Positions 31,029 through 40,665 of a stretch of 64,000 nucleotides of DNA are shown here, piece by piece. The notes beneath the pieces were generated by a model. It ran no database searches, was not told the origin of the DNA, and saw only the letters and a program-made list of their open reading frames with translations. The stretch lies in NCBI GenBank assembly GCA_015068495.1, contig SVKL01000007.1, positions 1 through 64,000 of the forward strand. Reading direction: 5' to 3'. The translations under genes were made by a program, and so were the position numbers. Origin of the DNA: Oscillospiraceae bacterium. Lineage in GTDB: Bacteria; Bacillota; Clostridia; Oscillospirales; Oscillospiraceae. Positions within the stretch are counted from its first letter, which is position 1; each line of letters starts with the position of its first letter.

Positions 31029-32720
31029 TCAATCCGCATCGTCCAAATCCGGCACATAGCCCATTTGGAGCTTGCGCTTGTTCAGCAGGAACATTACAAC
31101 GCCCACGGCAACCAGCGCCACCACCAAAACCGCCACAATAATCCAAGTCAACTGACCGATATTGATACCCAAGGAGCTGGTTTGACCTGTGATGACGTAG
31201 TAATTGCCGTCCATACCCATAAGGGTATACTCCGGATCCACGCCGTACTCCTCTTGCAGCGTCTGCGGAATGCGTACGCTTTCCTTAGGAATATCCTTGA
31301 CATTCAGCGCCAGCACATAATCCCCCGCAGAAGTGCCTGCCAGAGTGAATGCCGCCTTGCCATCGTCGTCAACAATGACGCTTTGCAGCCGCGTCAGGGA
31401 TTTATTTTTCTCCACCCGATACAGCGTAGCTACTCCCCGGGACGCCTCCTGTCCCACCGGAATCATCACTGTCACATTTCCGTCGGTTTTTCCTATGGTC
31501 ACCACGCTGCAGGCAGCATCGCCCACTGTCTTCTTTTGGGAATCCGTGGGCGTATAGGGCGCCACCGAAATAGAAATGTCCTGCTTGTCTTGCAAGCTCT
31601 CCGGGGTTTGGTGATTCATATCCAGCTGCCAATTTCCATCCTGTTCCGTGTGGATATTGACCGTCACATCTTTGGAAATCAAGTCTTCCAGAATGCTTGT
31701 ATCCACTTTTTCCTCGGATTTCATCTCCACATTGACAACGGTCTCACCCGCGTGGGGATTGTTCTCCACAAACTCCACAACTTCCTGCCAGCCTGTTTCG
31801 TTCTCCACTACGGCGTCCACAACCTTTTGGGGCAGCTCGCCGCTGTCTAACTCCGGAATGTAAGTCTCGGAAGTAATGGTCGTGTTTTCCGTTTCCACAA
31901 AAACAACATCCCGTTCACCGGAATCACCTAAGGCTGACGGCGCTTTTAGGGCATCGGAAATCTGCTGCTGTACCTTGGGGCTGACATTGCCCTGTATATC
32001 AATCAGCTTCGGACATTCCGCAAGGGCGTTTTCCTCGATAGTCTCCAACGTGTCGGGCAGAGAAACCGTCTGCAAATTGATACAGCCATAGAAAAACCAG
32101 TAGGGCAGGCTCTTCACCGGAGCCTCAATGTTTGCCACACACAGGCGGTAGCAATAGCCGAACACCATAGGGCCAAGCTCTGTAGCGCTGGCAGGGATGG
32201 TAATGCCCCCCAGAGATTCGCAGCGGTAGAACGCCCGCTCCCCGATCTTGTTTAGATATTTCGGCAAGCGAATGGCCGCCAGCGCGGTACAGCCTTCAAA
32301 GGCGCTGTCGCCGATGGCAGTCAGCGCGCCGCTTAAACGCACCTGTGTCAGTTTCACGCAATCTAAGAATCCAAAGCGGTTGATTTTTGTCACCGAATCC
32401 GCCATAGATACCGCGGTGAGGTTTTGGCAGTCGTAAAACGCCTGACTTCCCACAGTGGTAACGCCGGAGGCAATAATCACACTGCGGATTTGCTGCCGCA
32501 GGTCATACCAAGGCGCGGGACTGTTTTTGCTGTAGTTATCCATCGGGCCGGTACCGGAAACGGTGAGTATGCCGCCGCTTAAGGTCCACTGGACATTCTC
32601 GCCGCACGCGCCTGCTGTTTCCGCCGCAGAAACGGCAGGAATGCTGGTCAGCACCAGCAAAACTGCCAGAAGGGCTGCAAAAACCCGATGGATATTCAAT
32701 TGTTTCAATGTGGGTTTCAT
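31029..32720 (-). CDS. BspA-type LRR membrane-anchored surface protein
   Basis: About 563 residues from the ATG at 32720, which has AGGAGG 8 bases upstream; a longer in-frame start at 32867 would lack this and precede the signal peptide. Signal peptide (1-35, ending AVSAAETAG), then a CGENVQWTLSGGILTVSGTG lead-in and about seven BspA/LRR_5 repeats (to about residue 250; AFYDCQNLTAVSM type). A beta-rich middle part follows, then one membrane helix (about 517-543) and an acidic tail. It is probably a surface adhesin or display protein. The Lgt-like gene lies 61 bases upstream. The LRR half resembles that of the giant protein at 9150-17555. Confidence 0.85.
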   Translation of the reverse strand: MKPTLKQLNIHRVFAALLAVLLVLTSIPAVSAAETAGACGENVQWTLSGGILTVSGTGPMDNYSKNSPAPWYDLRQQIRSVIIASGVTTVGSQAFYDCQNLTAVSMADSVTKINRFGFLDCVKLTQVRLSGALTAIGDSAFEGCTALAAIRLPKYLNKIGERAFYRCESLGGITIPASATELGPMVFGYCYRLCVANIEAPVKSLPYWFFYGCINLQTVSLPDTLETIEENALAECPKLIDIQGNVSPKVQQQISDALKAPSALGDSGERDVVFVETENTTITSETYIPELDSGELPQKVVDAVVENETGWQEVVEFVENNPHAGETVVNVEMKSEEKVDTSILEDLISKDVTVNIHTEQDGNWQLDMNHQTPESLQDKQDISISVAPYTPTDSQKKTVGDAACSVVTIGKTDGNVTVMIPVGQEASRGVATLYRVEKNKSLTRLQSVIVDDDGKAAFTLAGTSAGDYVLALNVKDIPKESVRIPQTLQEEYGVDPEYTLMGMDGNYYVITGQTSSLGINIGQLTWIIVAVLVVALVAVGVVMFLLNKRKLQMGYVPDLDDAD

Positions 32721-32781
32721 AGAAGCGCCTCCTGTCTTGCGATATAAAAGTATAATTCGTGCATTGCCCTTCTCTCCGGGG

Positions 32782-33549
32782 TTATGTGTTCTGTGAATCG
32801 ATAATTTCTGTTTTTTGTGTTTTCTTGTTTCTCTTGTACGCAACTGAAAGCCAAATTGCGCCAACAAGGCTCAAAATAATTGCGTGGATTGCAACTGCGG
32901 AACAGACCCAAAAAAGCTTCTCATTGTCCCGTAGGCACTCACAAATAAAACGCATAATTCCGTATAACACAAGCATAATTGGGAAATACGTTCCGTCTGA
33001 CCGAAAATCATTCTTTTTTAATCGATATAGCAACCAAAAAAAGATCGCAAGGGACAAAAGCGTCTCTAAAATCGGAACGGGAAAGCGAAGGTCTTCCGTG
33101 CGGTAATTATAAACGCCCCACCGCCACGGATAACCCGTACAACAGCCTGTAAACAGACACGGAAGTTGGCAAAGTCCGCTGCGAAGGACAAGGTACATTG
33201 CAACCGTATCCCAAACCGTCCGCACTTTCAGACGAAGCAGCTTGGCAACAAGAAAGGCAATCAGAGGAACAATTAAAAATCCTCGCACAATACTGTTGAC
33301 AGGTCTTTTAATTCCAAATATTTGGTTGTCGCGAATATATTCCAAAATCTTCCAAATGTTGCCTACAACAAAGCCGAGGCTATAATGCACCACAACCAAA
33401 ACGATCAGCGTTTTCCATAACGGAATGCCCAATCTTCTGCCGTGCCACAAGCCGTAAAGCGCAGCTATCGCCACACCTATATTACCGGCGACATTGTAAA
33501 ACTCCTGTGTTTTGCCTTGTTGAGCGATTTCTTGAATCCATTCATTCAT
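32782..33549 (-). CDS. Lgt-like (prolipoprotein diacylglyceryl transferase family) membrane protein
   Basis: A 255-residue polytopic membrane protein with about seven helices. The centre has FTGCCTGYPWRWGVY, resembling the GCCYG substrate loop of Lgt. The later RFPVPILETLLSL corresponds to the family's P-Q-LYE block, and LYGIMRFICECLRDN resembles its RF-x-x-E-x-x-R motif. Lgt moves diacylglycerol from phosphatidylglycerol to the lipobox Cys of prelipoproteins. It is divergent from housekeeping Lgt, so the substrate could differ. None of its neighbours has a clear lipobox. A GGAG lies 13 bases before the ATG at 33549, further away than ideal. Confidence 0.65.
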   Translation of the reverse strand: MNEWIQEIAQQGKTQEFYNVAGNIGVAIAALYGLWHGRRLGIPLWKTLIVLVVVHYSLGFVVGNIWKILEYIRDNQIFGIKRPVNSIVRGFLIVPLIAFLVAKLLRLKVRTVWDTVAMYLVLRSGLCQLPCLFTGCCTGYPWRWGVYNYRTEDLRFPVPILETLLSLAIFFWLLYRLKKNDFRSDGTYFPIMLVLYGIMRFICECLRDNEKLFWVCSAVAIHAIILSLVGAIWLSVAYKRNKKTQKTEIIDSQNT

Positions 33550-33621
33550 ATTGCTGTTTTCGCTCCATTATTCTGTCATTATCTGCGCTGTGTCGTCTTT
33601 CCTGAAGAGAAACACCTTGCC

Positions 33622-33644
33622 GCCCTCCCCTTTACGGGGAGGGC
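33622..33644. terminator. GC-rich hairpin after the 1747-residue protein gene
   Basis: GCCCTCCCC with GGGGAGGGC around a 5-base loop, 12 bases past the minus-strand stop at 33656. The minus strand shows no following T-run, while the plus strand has only TTTG. It is likely an mRNA 3'-end structure. Confidence 0.45.
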
Positions 33645-33655
33645 TTTGTGTAGTT

Positions 33656-36600
33656 TTATGGCTTCGGCGTTCTCGTTTGCTCTTCGACAGTTTCGGTGCC
33701 TTCGCCACTTCCGCTGATAAGGTTATCGATTTCGATTCTGGTCGCATCATCTATTACGCCTAATGCACCGGCAGGCGGACTGGACTGATTATTCTTACCT
33801 CTGTAATACTCTGTTATCGTAGTTGTCAGAATATTCGTTGTGACCACAGGATCTCCCTCTGTAATCTCAACCACCGCCGTAACGGTTACATCTTGATCAA
33901 TGATAACCGTTTCTCCAAGGTTGTAGGTCTTATCGCCGATCCTCCAGCCTGTAACGTTGTAAGTCCTTTCTGTGGAGGTAAGCACTTCCTCCGCTTCCTT
34001 TACTGTTACAGTATAGGTGTACTCCTGATATAGGGTGTCGCAACCACTTGTCCACGTCTCATAGTATGCACTCCTCGTGGGACCGGAAACAGTTTTCTCG
34101 CCAGATACCTCCGATGCTGCGGTAGTCTCAGTCCACGTAAGCGTTGCGGGAAGCGTAAGCACAAACTGACCATCATCGTTGGGTACTGCCGTTATAGGAC
34201 CGGGCACCTTATCAGCAGGAATTGTCACACCGCTGGTGCCGGTAGCACTGCTAACGGTTGCCAGATACGGATACTGGGGCTGATTAATGGTGACCGCATG
34301 GGACAAGTCCACCGTATACACTGTTCCATCCGTTGCAGTAACTGTAATCACGCTCACAGTCTTCTTACCTGCAGACTTAGCCTTATCTGTTCTGGCACTA
34401 ACAGCCTGCATATATCCGATGGATTTAGCGCTGTTTTTATTACCGCTGGTGAAGGTGAACGTCACATTTGTCGGTGTAGAACTGGTATGCGTGCTAAAGG
34501 CAAACTGCATATCCGCGGAAGTAAAGCTATCCGAAATATTCTCCAGCTCCAATGTCACTTCCGGTAGACTTGCATTGTATATGCTACCGTAACTTTTACT
34601 CCAGCCAATATATACAGTGGCACTGTAGTCAGTCTTGGAATTTGTAACACCGGCCATTGGTGTGCATTGTCCATTCTGCTCATCACCCTTATTCACAGTA
34701 ATACTGGTAGTCGGGCTAACCGCCGTCACCTTCACAGTGGGCTTGTCAGACTTTACGTGAATCTCGGGCAGGATGCTCTCGGCACGGTTGGTATCCGCCA
34801 CGATGCCCAGATTGTTGCCCTCGGTTGCGCCTACCACGTGGGTGTAGGTCTTATCCGCTGCGCCGCTGCTGCCGGGGATGGTCAGCACGGCCTTTGTCAG
34901 CACATACTTACCTGCCACGGTAAACGCGCCGCTCTGCCCCAGCTTGTAGGACTGTGCATCATTTACCTGAAGCAGAATCTCTACATCCGGAACTGTTACA
35001 TTGCCGGTGGTTGTATAGCCGCCGTACTCGTACATATAATCTGTGTTGCCCTCGCTGCGGACATAAGAGTAGGTCAGTTTTACGGTACTTCCCGTAACCG
35101 CATAGTGATTATCTCCGTCACTGCCGGTCTGAATCAACCAAGCGTACAGATTGGAAAGCTTCTGCTCGGACATAAAGATGCCGTCTGCCAGCTCGATTAC
35201 CTGCTGTGCCTCATTACCCTCTTCATTGAAGACCAAGGTAAAGTCATCCGCGGTAACTGTGAACTGAAGCTGCTCTTCACTGCGCAAGTTCAGAACATAG
35301 GGATTATCAGCAGTTGCCACGCCGCCCTTGCCGTCGTTCACATCTGCCATCTTAACGGCAACCAGTTTCCAAGTGCCTGCCTGCGTGCCGTCTGCACCCA
35401 AAGGCAGCTTGGTTGTATAGCTGTGTGCAATGCGGTTTCCGTCGCCATCCAGCACTTCATCAATATCCGTACTGGGGTCGTTCACCTGCATCTCATAGAG
35501 CTTGCCGCTGGCATCCTCAAACACCAGCCACACCTTTTCTGTGCCGGCATTTGTAATGTGGACGGTGACGCTGGCGTCACTGTTAGGCGCGAATATCTCT
35601 TGCTCATTGCTGTCGTAGGCCTGCTCCGGTGCCCACGTGGGAGGATCCGGATACATTGCGCTGATAACAGGCGCAGGATAAGCATTGGTAATGCTGTTTC
35701 CGTTGACCGTTACCTGTGCAAACCGGTAAGTGCCGGGGGCATCCACAAAGAAGCCTTCGCTTTCCGTTGCGTATCCGCCATAGTCTGCATCCCACTTAAG
35801 GTCCGCGCTGATTGTGCCCACACTGCCGGTGGTTTTATAGAACAGCTTCAGTGCGCCGGCAACACCGGTATCCAAATTGGTCAGATAAGTGCCGGAGTCG
35901 TCCTTAATCTTTACATAAGCCTTAAAATTGGTTCTCTGCCCTTCATAGGTATACTGCAGGTCTGTGGTTGTGACATTGTTCTCCACATCCAGATACCGAC
36001 GGATAATCACTTCCGTGCTCATACCAAGACGGGCTTCCACCACCTGCACGAGGTTCTCGCTGAGCTCCGTATATTGCCCATCCAGCACCAGATACTCCAG
36101 CCGGTAGACGCCACTTTCGCTGAAGGTGACATCTCCCACCCAAGCGCCGTTGGGATTGGGCAGCAGCTTCACGTTAATTGCGCTGCCGGCTTCCGTCATA
36201 AAGCGTGCCTGTACGGTTCTGGGCAGCTTATCCGCCTCCAACGCGCCGAAGTTTACCGATACGGAGGTTGTCACGTTCTGGTCGGCTGTCATAAAGTAGT
36301 TTTGTCCAACCTGTACACTGTCAACAGCAAAGCCGCTGACATATACCCGCAGGGGCTCTTCCAGTTCATATTCCACGCCATCCAACCGGACATATCGCAA
36401 AATATACGAGCCCGGCGATGTGAACGTGGCAATACCCTTTCCGGTTGCCAAATCTATGGGGAAGGACGCCATTCGGCTGCCTTGGGTTTCAGAGATTTGC
36501 CGCTGGAAGAAGGCTTCTGCGCTCTCCGGTGTAAAGCCCTCTACCGTAAGGTTCACCGCCACCTCTTGATTGAAGGGATAGCGATATTCGTAGCTCAGTT

Positions 36601-38899
36601 CCTTCTGGCCAGTACCCAAAGTGGCAGAAACCTTGATTTCCTCTTCCATCAGATCTCTGTCAGCAATGGGCTCCATCAAAGCAGAAGATTTGAACTGAAT
36701 GCTAAAGTTGCCCTGAATATCAGAAGCTGCCAAAACGTGCTCGTTCTTCAGTTCCTCACCGTCCAGATATACGATGGCGGAAATCATCACAGCCTGATTT
36801 TGGGGCATATACATAATACCCTTTACCTGATTGCCGTCTTCGTCCAGATAGGAGCAGCTGGACTCTGTAATCACCAGCGGAACGGTGTACTTACCGTTTT
36901 GCTGCAGAACGTGCTCCGTATCCATAGAAGCAGTTGCCAAATACTTGTTGTCGCCGGAAATAAAGGCGATTTTCAGGTTTTTCAGCAGCTCCAAGCTCTT
37001 CATACCTGCTTCGGGGGAGTCGGCATAGTAGATATAGCAGCTGCCGCTGCCCTGCGTGGTGCTGCGAGCGCCTTCATTGATGAAGAGCTGGTCTTCCTCC
37101 CACACACGGTTATCGCCATTGTACTCAATGACTACATCCTTTTCTTCAACCATCGGTATGGGTGTTTGTGTTCCCACATTCACCGCCTTGTGGTCTTCAA
37201 AATTATACCAAGTATCGCCCTTTTTGTAGAGCGTCAGGGTTACCGGCTCTTCCTCTCCTTCTGCAGGCAGCTCCAAAGAGTACATCTGGTAGGTAACACC
37301 CTCGATAACTTCTTTTACTTCACGGGTTTCCTTGCGGGTAACGATGGTGCCGTTCAGACCCAAAATGCTGCCTGGGGCATTGGTACGGGCCCACAGGTCC
37401 AAAACAAGGCCGAAGGTATCGCCTGCAACCGCATCCTTAACGGACATATTCTCCTGCAGGTATGCGTACATTGCATTTTGTGTGTTGGTGAAGAGGTCAG
37501 GATCGCCGGACCCAGAAAACTTCGGGTCAGCCCATTTTGTCATAACGTTTGCAGTAACCGATGCGCTGCCAATGAGCGGCAATCCGGACACGCGCACAGA
37601 AACCTTAGGCACGAACATTTCCTCACCGGTCAAGCGCTCGTAATCCACCAGCAAGCCATCATAGATATAAGCCTTGCTGGTACCGCTGATGTAATTAAGC
37701 GCCTCGTCCATACCAATACTGCTAACCGCGTAACGGGTATCACCTTTTGCGTTCTCAACCTGACAGGTTGCGACCTTTACGATAACATTAACCACTTCGT
37801 TGTCAATCTGTGCCCAATATGCGCCGTCAATTTTCCAAGGCTGCATATTGTCCTGCCGCTCAGCAATCTCACCGTAGGTGTTGGTCAGGTATGTCAAGCA
37901 GCTGTTCAGCTTGGTATAGGTGTTCTTATACAGGTCATAGTCTGCCTTGAACGCAGCGTAGCCGGAATACCCGCTGGCATTAAAGCCTGTGGGGAATGTG
38001 CCTGCCTGCAGCTGCTCGTAGGTCATCATAGTGGTCTGACCTGCGTTGAACTGCCATGCATTGACCAGCTTCACCAGCGCCATACCGTGCTGCTCCAGAC
38101 CGGAGAGCATATCCCGAATCAGCCACACCAGCGGAACAATATAGTTACTGCAGTCCTTATCCTCCGGATTGGGATAGTCCTCTGAGTTGATGTTCCAAGT
38201 CATATAGTCGCCCATCAGCTTTACGATGGTGTCAATATAAGGACCGTCCTTTGCAGTGGTGGCTGCGTGTATCGTTCTTGCGTTACCGTTGAAGGTGGTT
38301 GCTTCTTCCTGATATTTCTTCAGCAGCAGTGCGCTTTCACCCTCATAGGTATAGGTCATAGAGGAAATTGCACGGACACCGTAACCGGTATTCGTGTCGG
38401 TAGGTGTCTTAAAGGAGCCGCCCGACAGGCCCTCCTGCCATACCGTAAAGGCATAGTCACTTTGCATACCTTCCACACGGCCGTCCTCGCCATAGATAAC
38501 GCCCTCCAAGGGTCTGCCGTGGGGCAGGCCGCCCATATTCAAACGGGCAGGCCGCAGCACCAGACTATCCAAGCCGTAGCCTTCCGCCAAGTTAATCAGG
38601 TTACCCCACGTGATATTGGCATCCTTAATGGCTGTGCCTGCCGCCACAGAGTCACCGATTTGGGAAAAGCCCGGTACATTGTTGGTATTGCGCAAGGCAA
38701 TTTCCAAGTTGCCGTTGCCGGAAATGGACATAGTAATACCTTCCACCTCCGGTTTTGTAGACAGCACAACCCACGCAAACGTGGCCGAGACCATCATCGT
38801 AACCGACATCGCCAGCAACACCAAAACAGCGATCAAGCGCTCTTTGATGTCCGGTAACGTCCGCTTTAATTCACGGATATAATTCTTCGTATCTCTCAT
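33656..38899 (-). CDS. Very large SipW-type exported protein (TasA-like N-terminus)
   Basis: About 1747 residues from the ATG at 38899 (AGGAG 8 bases upstream; the in-frame TTG at 38905 is unsupported). A cytosolic basic stretch, one hydrophobic helix (about 22-44) ending SATFAWVVLS, then KPEVEGITMSI-SGNGNLEIAL: the same layout as the protein at 50268-52244 (SSYAWFTLS, PEVTGI, GNLEMAL). Both also share a block with VYLDGE, a Gln-Phe-Ser-Ser-Ala patch (QFKSSALMEPI here; QFASSAELKPM there). The remainder is beta-rich, probably tandem Ig-like domains, with no C-terminal helix. It is inferred to be an exported filament or matrix protein processed by one of the two SipW-like peptidases. No close functional match recognised. 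Confidence 0.75.
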   Translation of the reverse strand: MRDTKNYIRELKRTLPDIKERLIAVLVLLAMSVTMMVSATFAWVVLSTKPEVEGITMSISGNGNLEIALRNTNNVPGFSQIGDSVAAGTAIKDANITWGNLINLAEGYGLDSLVLRPARLNMGGLPHGRPLEGVIYGEDGRVEGMQSDYAFTVWQEGLSGGSFKTPTDTNTGYGVRAISSMTYTYEGESALLLKKYQEEATTFNGNARTIHAATTAKDGPYIDTIVKLMGDYMTWNINSEDYPNPEDKDCSNYIVPLVWLIRDMLSGLEQHGMALVKLVNAWQFNAGQTTMMTYEQLQAGTFPTGFNASGYSGYAAFKADYDLYKNTYTKLNSCLTYLTNTYGEIAERQDNMQPWKIDGAYWAQIDNEVVNVIVKVATCQVENAKGDTRYAVSSIGMDEALNYISGTSKAYIYDGLLVDYERLTGEEMFVPKVSVRVSGLPLIGSASVTANVMTKWADPKFSGSGDPDLFTNTQNAMYAYLQENMSVKDAVAGDTFGLVLDLWARTNAPGSILGLNGTIVTRKETREVKEVIEGVTYQMYSLELPAEGEEEPVTLTLYKKGDTWYNFEDHKAVNVGTQTPIPMVEEKDVVIEYNGDNRVWEEDQLFINEGARSTTQGSGSCYIYYADSPEAGMKSLELLKNLKIAFISGDNKYLATASMDTEHVLQQNGKYTVPLVITESSCSYLDEDGNQVKGIMYMPQNQAVMISAIVYLDGEELKNEHVLAASDIQGNFSIQFKSSALMEPIADRDLMEEEIKVSATLGTGQKELSYEYRYPFNQEVAVNLTVEGFTPESAEAFFQRQISETQGSRMASFPIDLATGKGIATFTSPGSYILRYVRLDGVEYELEEPLRVYVSGFAVDSVQVGQNYFMTADQNVTTSVSVNFGALEADKLPRTVQARFMTEAGSAINVKLLPNPNGAWVGDVTFSESGVYRLEYLVLDGQYTELSENLVQVVEARLGMSTEVIIRRYLDVENNVTTTDLQYTYEGQRTNFKAYVKIKDDSGTYLTNLDTGVAGALKLFYKTTGSVGTISADLKWDADYGGYATESEGFFVDAPGTYRFAQVTVNGNSITNAYPAPVISAMYPDPPTWAPEQAYDSNEQEIFAPNSDASVTVHITNAGTEKVWLVFEDASGKLYEMQVNDPSTDIDEVLDGDGNRIAHSYTTKLPLGADGTQAGTWKLVAVKMADVNDGKGGVATADNPYVLNLRSEEQLQFTVTADDFTLVFNEEGNEAQQVIELADGIFMSEQKLSNLYAWLIQTGSDGDNHYAVTGSTVKLTYSYVRSEGNTDYMYEYGGYTTTGNVTVPDVEILLQVNDAQSYKLGQSGAFTVAGKYVLTKAVLTIPGSSGAADKTYTHVVGATEGNNLGIVADTNRAESILPEIHVKSDKPTVKVTAVSPTTSITVNKGDEQNGQCTPMAGVTNSKTDYSATVYIGWSKSYGSIYNASLPEVTLELENISDSFTSADMQFAFSTHTSSTPTNVTFTFTSGNKNSAKSIGYMQAVSARTDKAKSAGKKTVSVITVTATDGTVYTVDLSHAVTINQPQYPYLATVSSATGTSGVTIPADKVPGPITAVPNDDGQFVLTLPATLTWTETTAASEVSGEKTVSGPTRSAYYETWTSGCDTLYQEYTYTVTVKEAEEVLTSTERTYNVTGWRIGDKTYNLGETVIIDQDVTVTAVVEITEGDPVVTTNILTTTITEYYRGKNNQSSPPAGALGVIDDATRIEIDNLISGSGEGTETVEEQTRTPKP

Positions 38900-38928
38900 A
38901 CTCAATTCTCCTGTGCCATATGCAGCGA

Positions 38929-40095
38929 CTATACAAGCGGGTAGTTGATGAAGAAGGGAACGGATGCCTCACCGCAGGCAATGCCCTCAAACTGCCATTG
39001 CAAAAGCAATTGATAGGTGCCTGCCGCAGGCATATTCTCTGTGCCTTGAAGGGAAACCTCCAGCCCCTCCGCGATTACTTTATCGGTAAAGCCATTTGGC
39101 ATTTCCACTTGCTCATAGGTAAGGGAGCCATCGTTATTCGTCAGCTGATAGACCTTCCAAGTGTAGTCACAGCCATTCCATTGCGCCGATAGCCGCCACG
39201 GTTGTTCCGGCGTCAGCAATGCGCTGGTCGGAAGATTCTCCCACGGGTCACTATCCACCACAGTCAAGCTGACCGTTTGCTGTTTATGGGTATCGTCGTT
39301 TTGCCGTTCCAGCAGAATCTCCAGCTCGCTTTGCGCCGTGATATCACAAAGGGAATAGTCCAATACCAGCAGCGTGGTTTCTGTCTCCTGCAGGGGCAGA
39401 TAGATTTTATTCCAATCGTGCAGTTGGGTATAGGTTTCGCCTTTATCCAGACTGTATCGCAAGCCCTGCAATGCAAGGTCTTGATTTTTGAAGGTAAGCA
39501 TATAGGTGTTTCTGTTTGTGCTGTTAAGCAGCAGATACGCCTTTCCGTTTTTCAGATAAACACCCTGTGTCTGCCGTTTGCAGATCTGATTCACATCAAC
39601 AGGCATTTTATCCGCATCCTGAGGGACCTCTACGCCCTGAGGAAGCAACCATAAGAAAAAGGTTGCAGAAGTATTGCCACAGGCAACCTGAATTTCCGCC
39701 TTTTGCGCGGTAAGCAGGATTTTGCCTGCATCCGTCAAGGACAGATTTAAGGTAACGGTCTGACCGTCCAGCGCAGCCGATGCTTGCACATAAGCCGTGC
39801 CGGTGGCTGTTACCGTTTGCGCCGCAGGCGCTTCCAAGCGGAAGGTATACTGTGCGCTCTGACGCTCCTGTATATTCCACGGCGCAAGCCACACTGCTTG
39901 CCCACCGGCTTGCAGGTAATCCTTGTTTTGTACCGGTTGCTGGGATTGCTCCTGCTCCGGGATATACACCTTGTCAATGCTGGCAGGCTGCAAATCCCTG
40001 CACTGGGTATCCCCAACAACCGTTGTCACGGACAGAAACAGCGCCGCTGCCAAACACCAAGGCAATATTCTTTTGCTCTTAAAGTTTCCAAGCAT
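38929..40095 (-). CDS. Exported protein of the SipW cluster, unknown function
   Basis: A 388-residue protein with an N-terminal signal segment (basic residues, hydrophobic 12-27, VVGDTQ) and otherwise beta-rich sequence. I recognise no catalytic motif. QTVTLNLSLTDAGKI and GTYQLLLQWQFEG suggest Ig-like sandwiches. It lies 29 bases upstream of the 1747-residue protein gene and 21 bases downstream of a small SipW-type protein gene, with its own RBS (AAGGAAGAG). It is probably a minor subunit or adaptor of the surface structure. Confidence is low for anything beyond export. Confidence 0.65.
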   Translation of the reverse strand: MLGNFKSKRILPWCLAAALFLSVTTVVGDTQCRDLQPASIDKVYIPEQEQSQQPVQNKDYLQAGGQAVWLAPWNIQERQSAQYTFRLEAPAAQTVTATGTAYVQASAALDGQTVTLNLSLTDAGKILLTAQKAEIQVACGNTSATFFLWLLPQGVEVPQDADKMPVDVNQICKRQTQGVYLKNGKAYLLLNSTNRNTYMLTFKNQDLALQGLRYSLDKGETYTQLHDWNKIYLPLQETETTLLVLDYSLCDITAQSELEILLERQNDDTHKQQTVSLTVVDSDPWENLPTSALLTPEQPWRLSAQWNGCDYTWKVYQLTNNDGSLTYEQVEMPNGFTDKVIAEGLEVSLQGTENMPAAGTYQLLLQWQFEGIACGEASVPFFINYPLV

Positions 40096-40116
40096 CTGCG
40101 CTCTTCCTTTCGTCGA

Positions 40117-40650
40117 TTATACGGTCTGCGCCTTCGTTGCAACCACCCGTAAAAGGCTGTGATAGTTAATCTCTCCACTGTGTTCCACCGTCAGATCAAA
40201 GCTTTGCTGACCGGAAGGCTGCAGTGTCCAGGTTTTTTCCTGTCCCTGAGCATCCGGAAACCGATACGCCCATCCGTCTCCAAAGCGCATATGCAGCACA
40301 CTTCCGGGCACAATGGGTTGCGCCTGCGCTGTATATTGCCCATCCGGAGCTGTCAGGGTTATATTTAGCTTTTCCGGCGCTTCAATACCTTCGGAAACCA
40401 GAATGTAGATTTCCCCTTCGGAAACCTGCGTACCGGTATTTTCCAAGGAAAATGTCAATTTTCGGGTGTTCTGCTCCGCAATCCAGTCGCCGTCCTGATG
40501 GAGAATCAAATTCTCTTCCCCTTCCGGCTGAAAGGGCAGTGTTTCGGTCCAATTCTCCCGAAATCTCGCCTGAGAAACCCCCACAGTCAGCACCAGCGCT
40601 CCAACTATACACAGCGCAACCAGCAGCGGAAACATATTTCTTTTATTCAT
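40117..40650 (-). CDS. Small SipW-type exported protein
   Basis: A 177-residue protein. The hydrophobic helix (about 7-24) ends GVSQARFRENW, resembling the A-x-F-S/R-D/E end of SipW-dependent signal peptides. The remaining 145 residues look like a single beta-sandwich (RKLTFSLENTGTQVSEGEIYI), the size of a TasA/CalY-type subunit though shorter. It has a strong RBS (AAGGAGG). It is encoded directly downstream of the beta-helix protein gene. Candidate minor pilin-like or capping subunit; inference only. Confidence 0.65.
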   Translation of the reverse strand: MNKRNMFPLLVALCIVGALVLTVGVSQARFRENWTETLPFQPEGEENLILHQDGDWIAEQNTRKLTFSLENTGTQVSEGEIYILVSEGIEAPEKLNITLTAPDGQYTAQAQPIVPGSVLHMRFGDGWAYRFPDAQGQEKTWTLQPSGQQSFDLTVEHSGEINYHSLLRVVATKAQTV

Positions 40651-40665
40651 TCCGCCGCCTCCTTT

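Noticed and set aside
34667-38185. 1172-codon open frame on the plus strand
   Set aside because: It lies fully antisense to the 1747-residue exported protein, has no RBS or recognisable domain, and arises from codon usage of the true gene.
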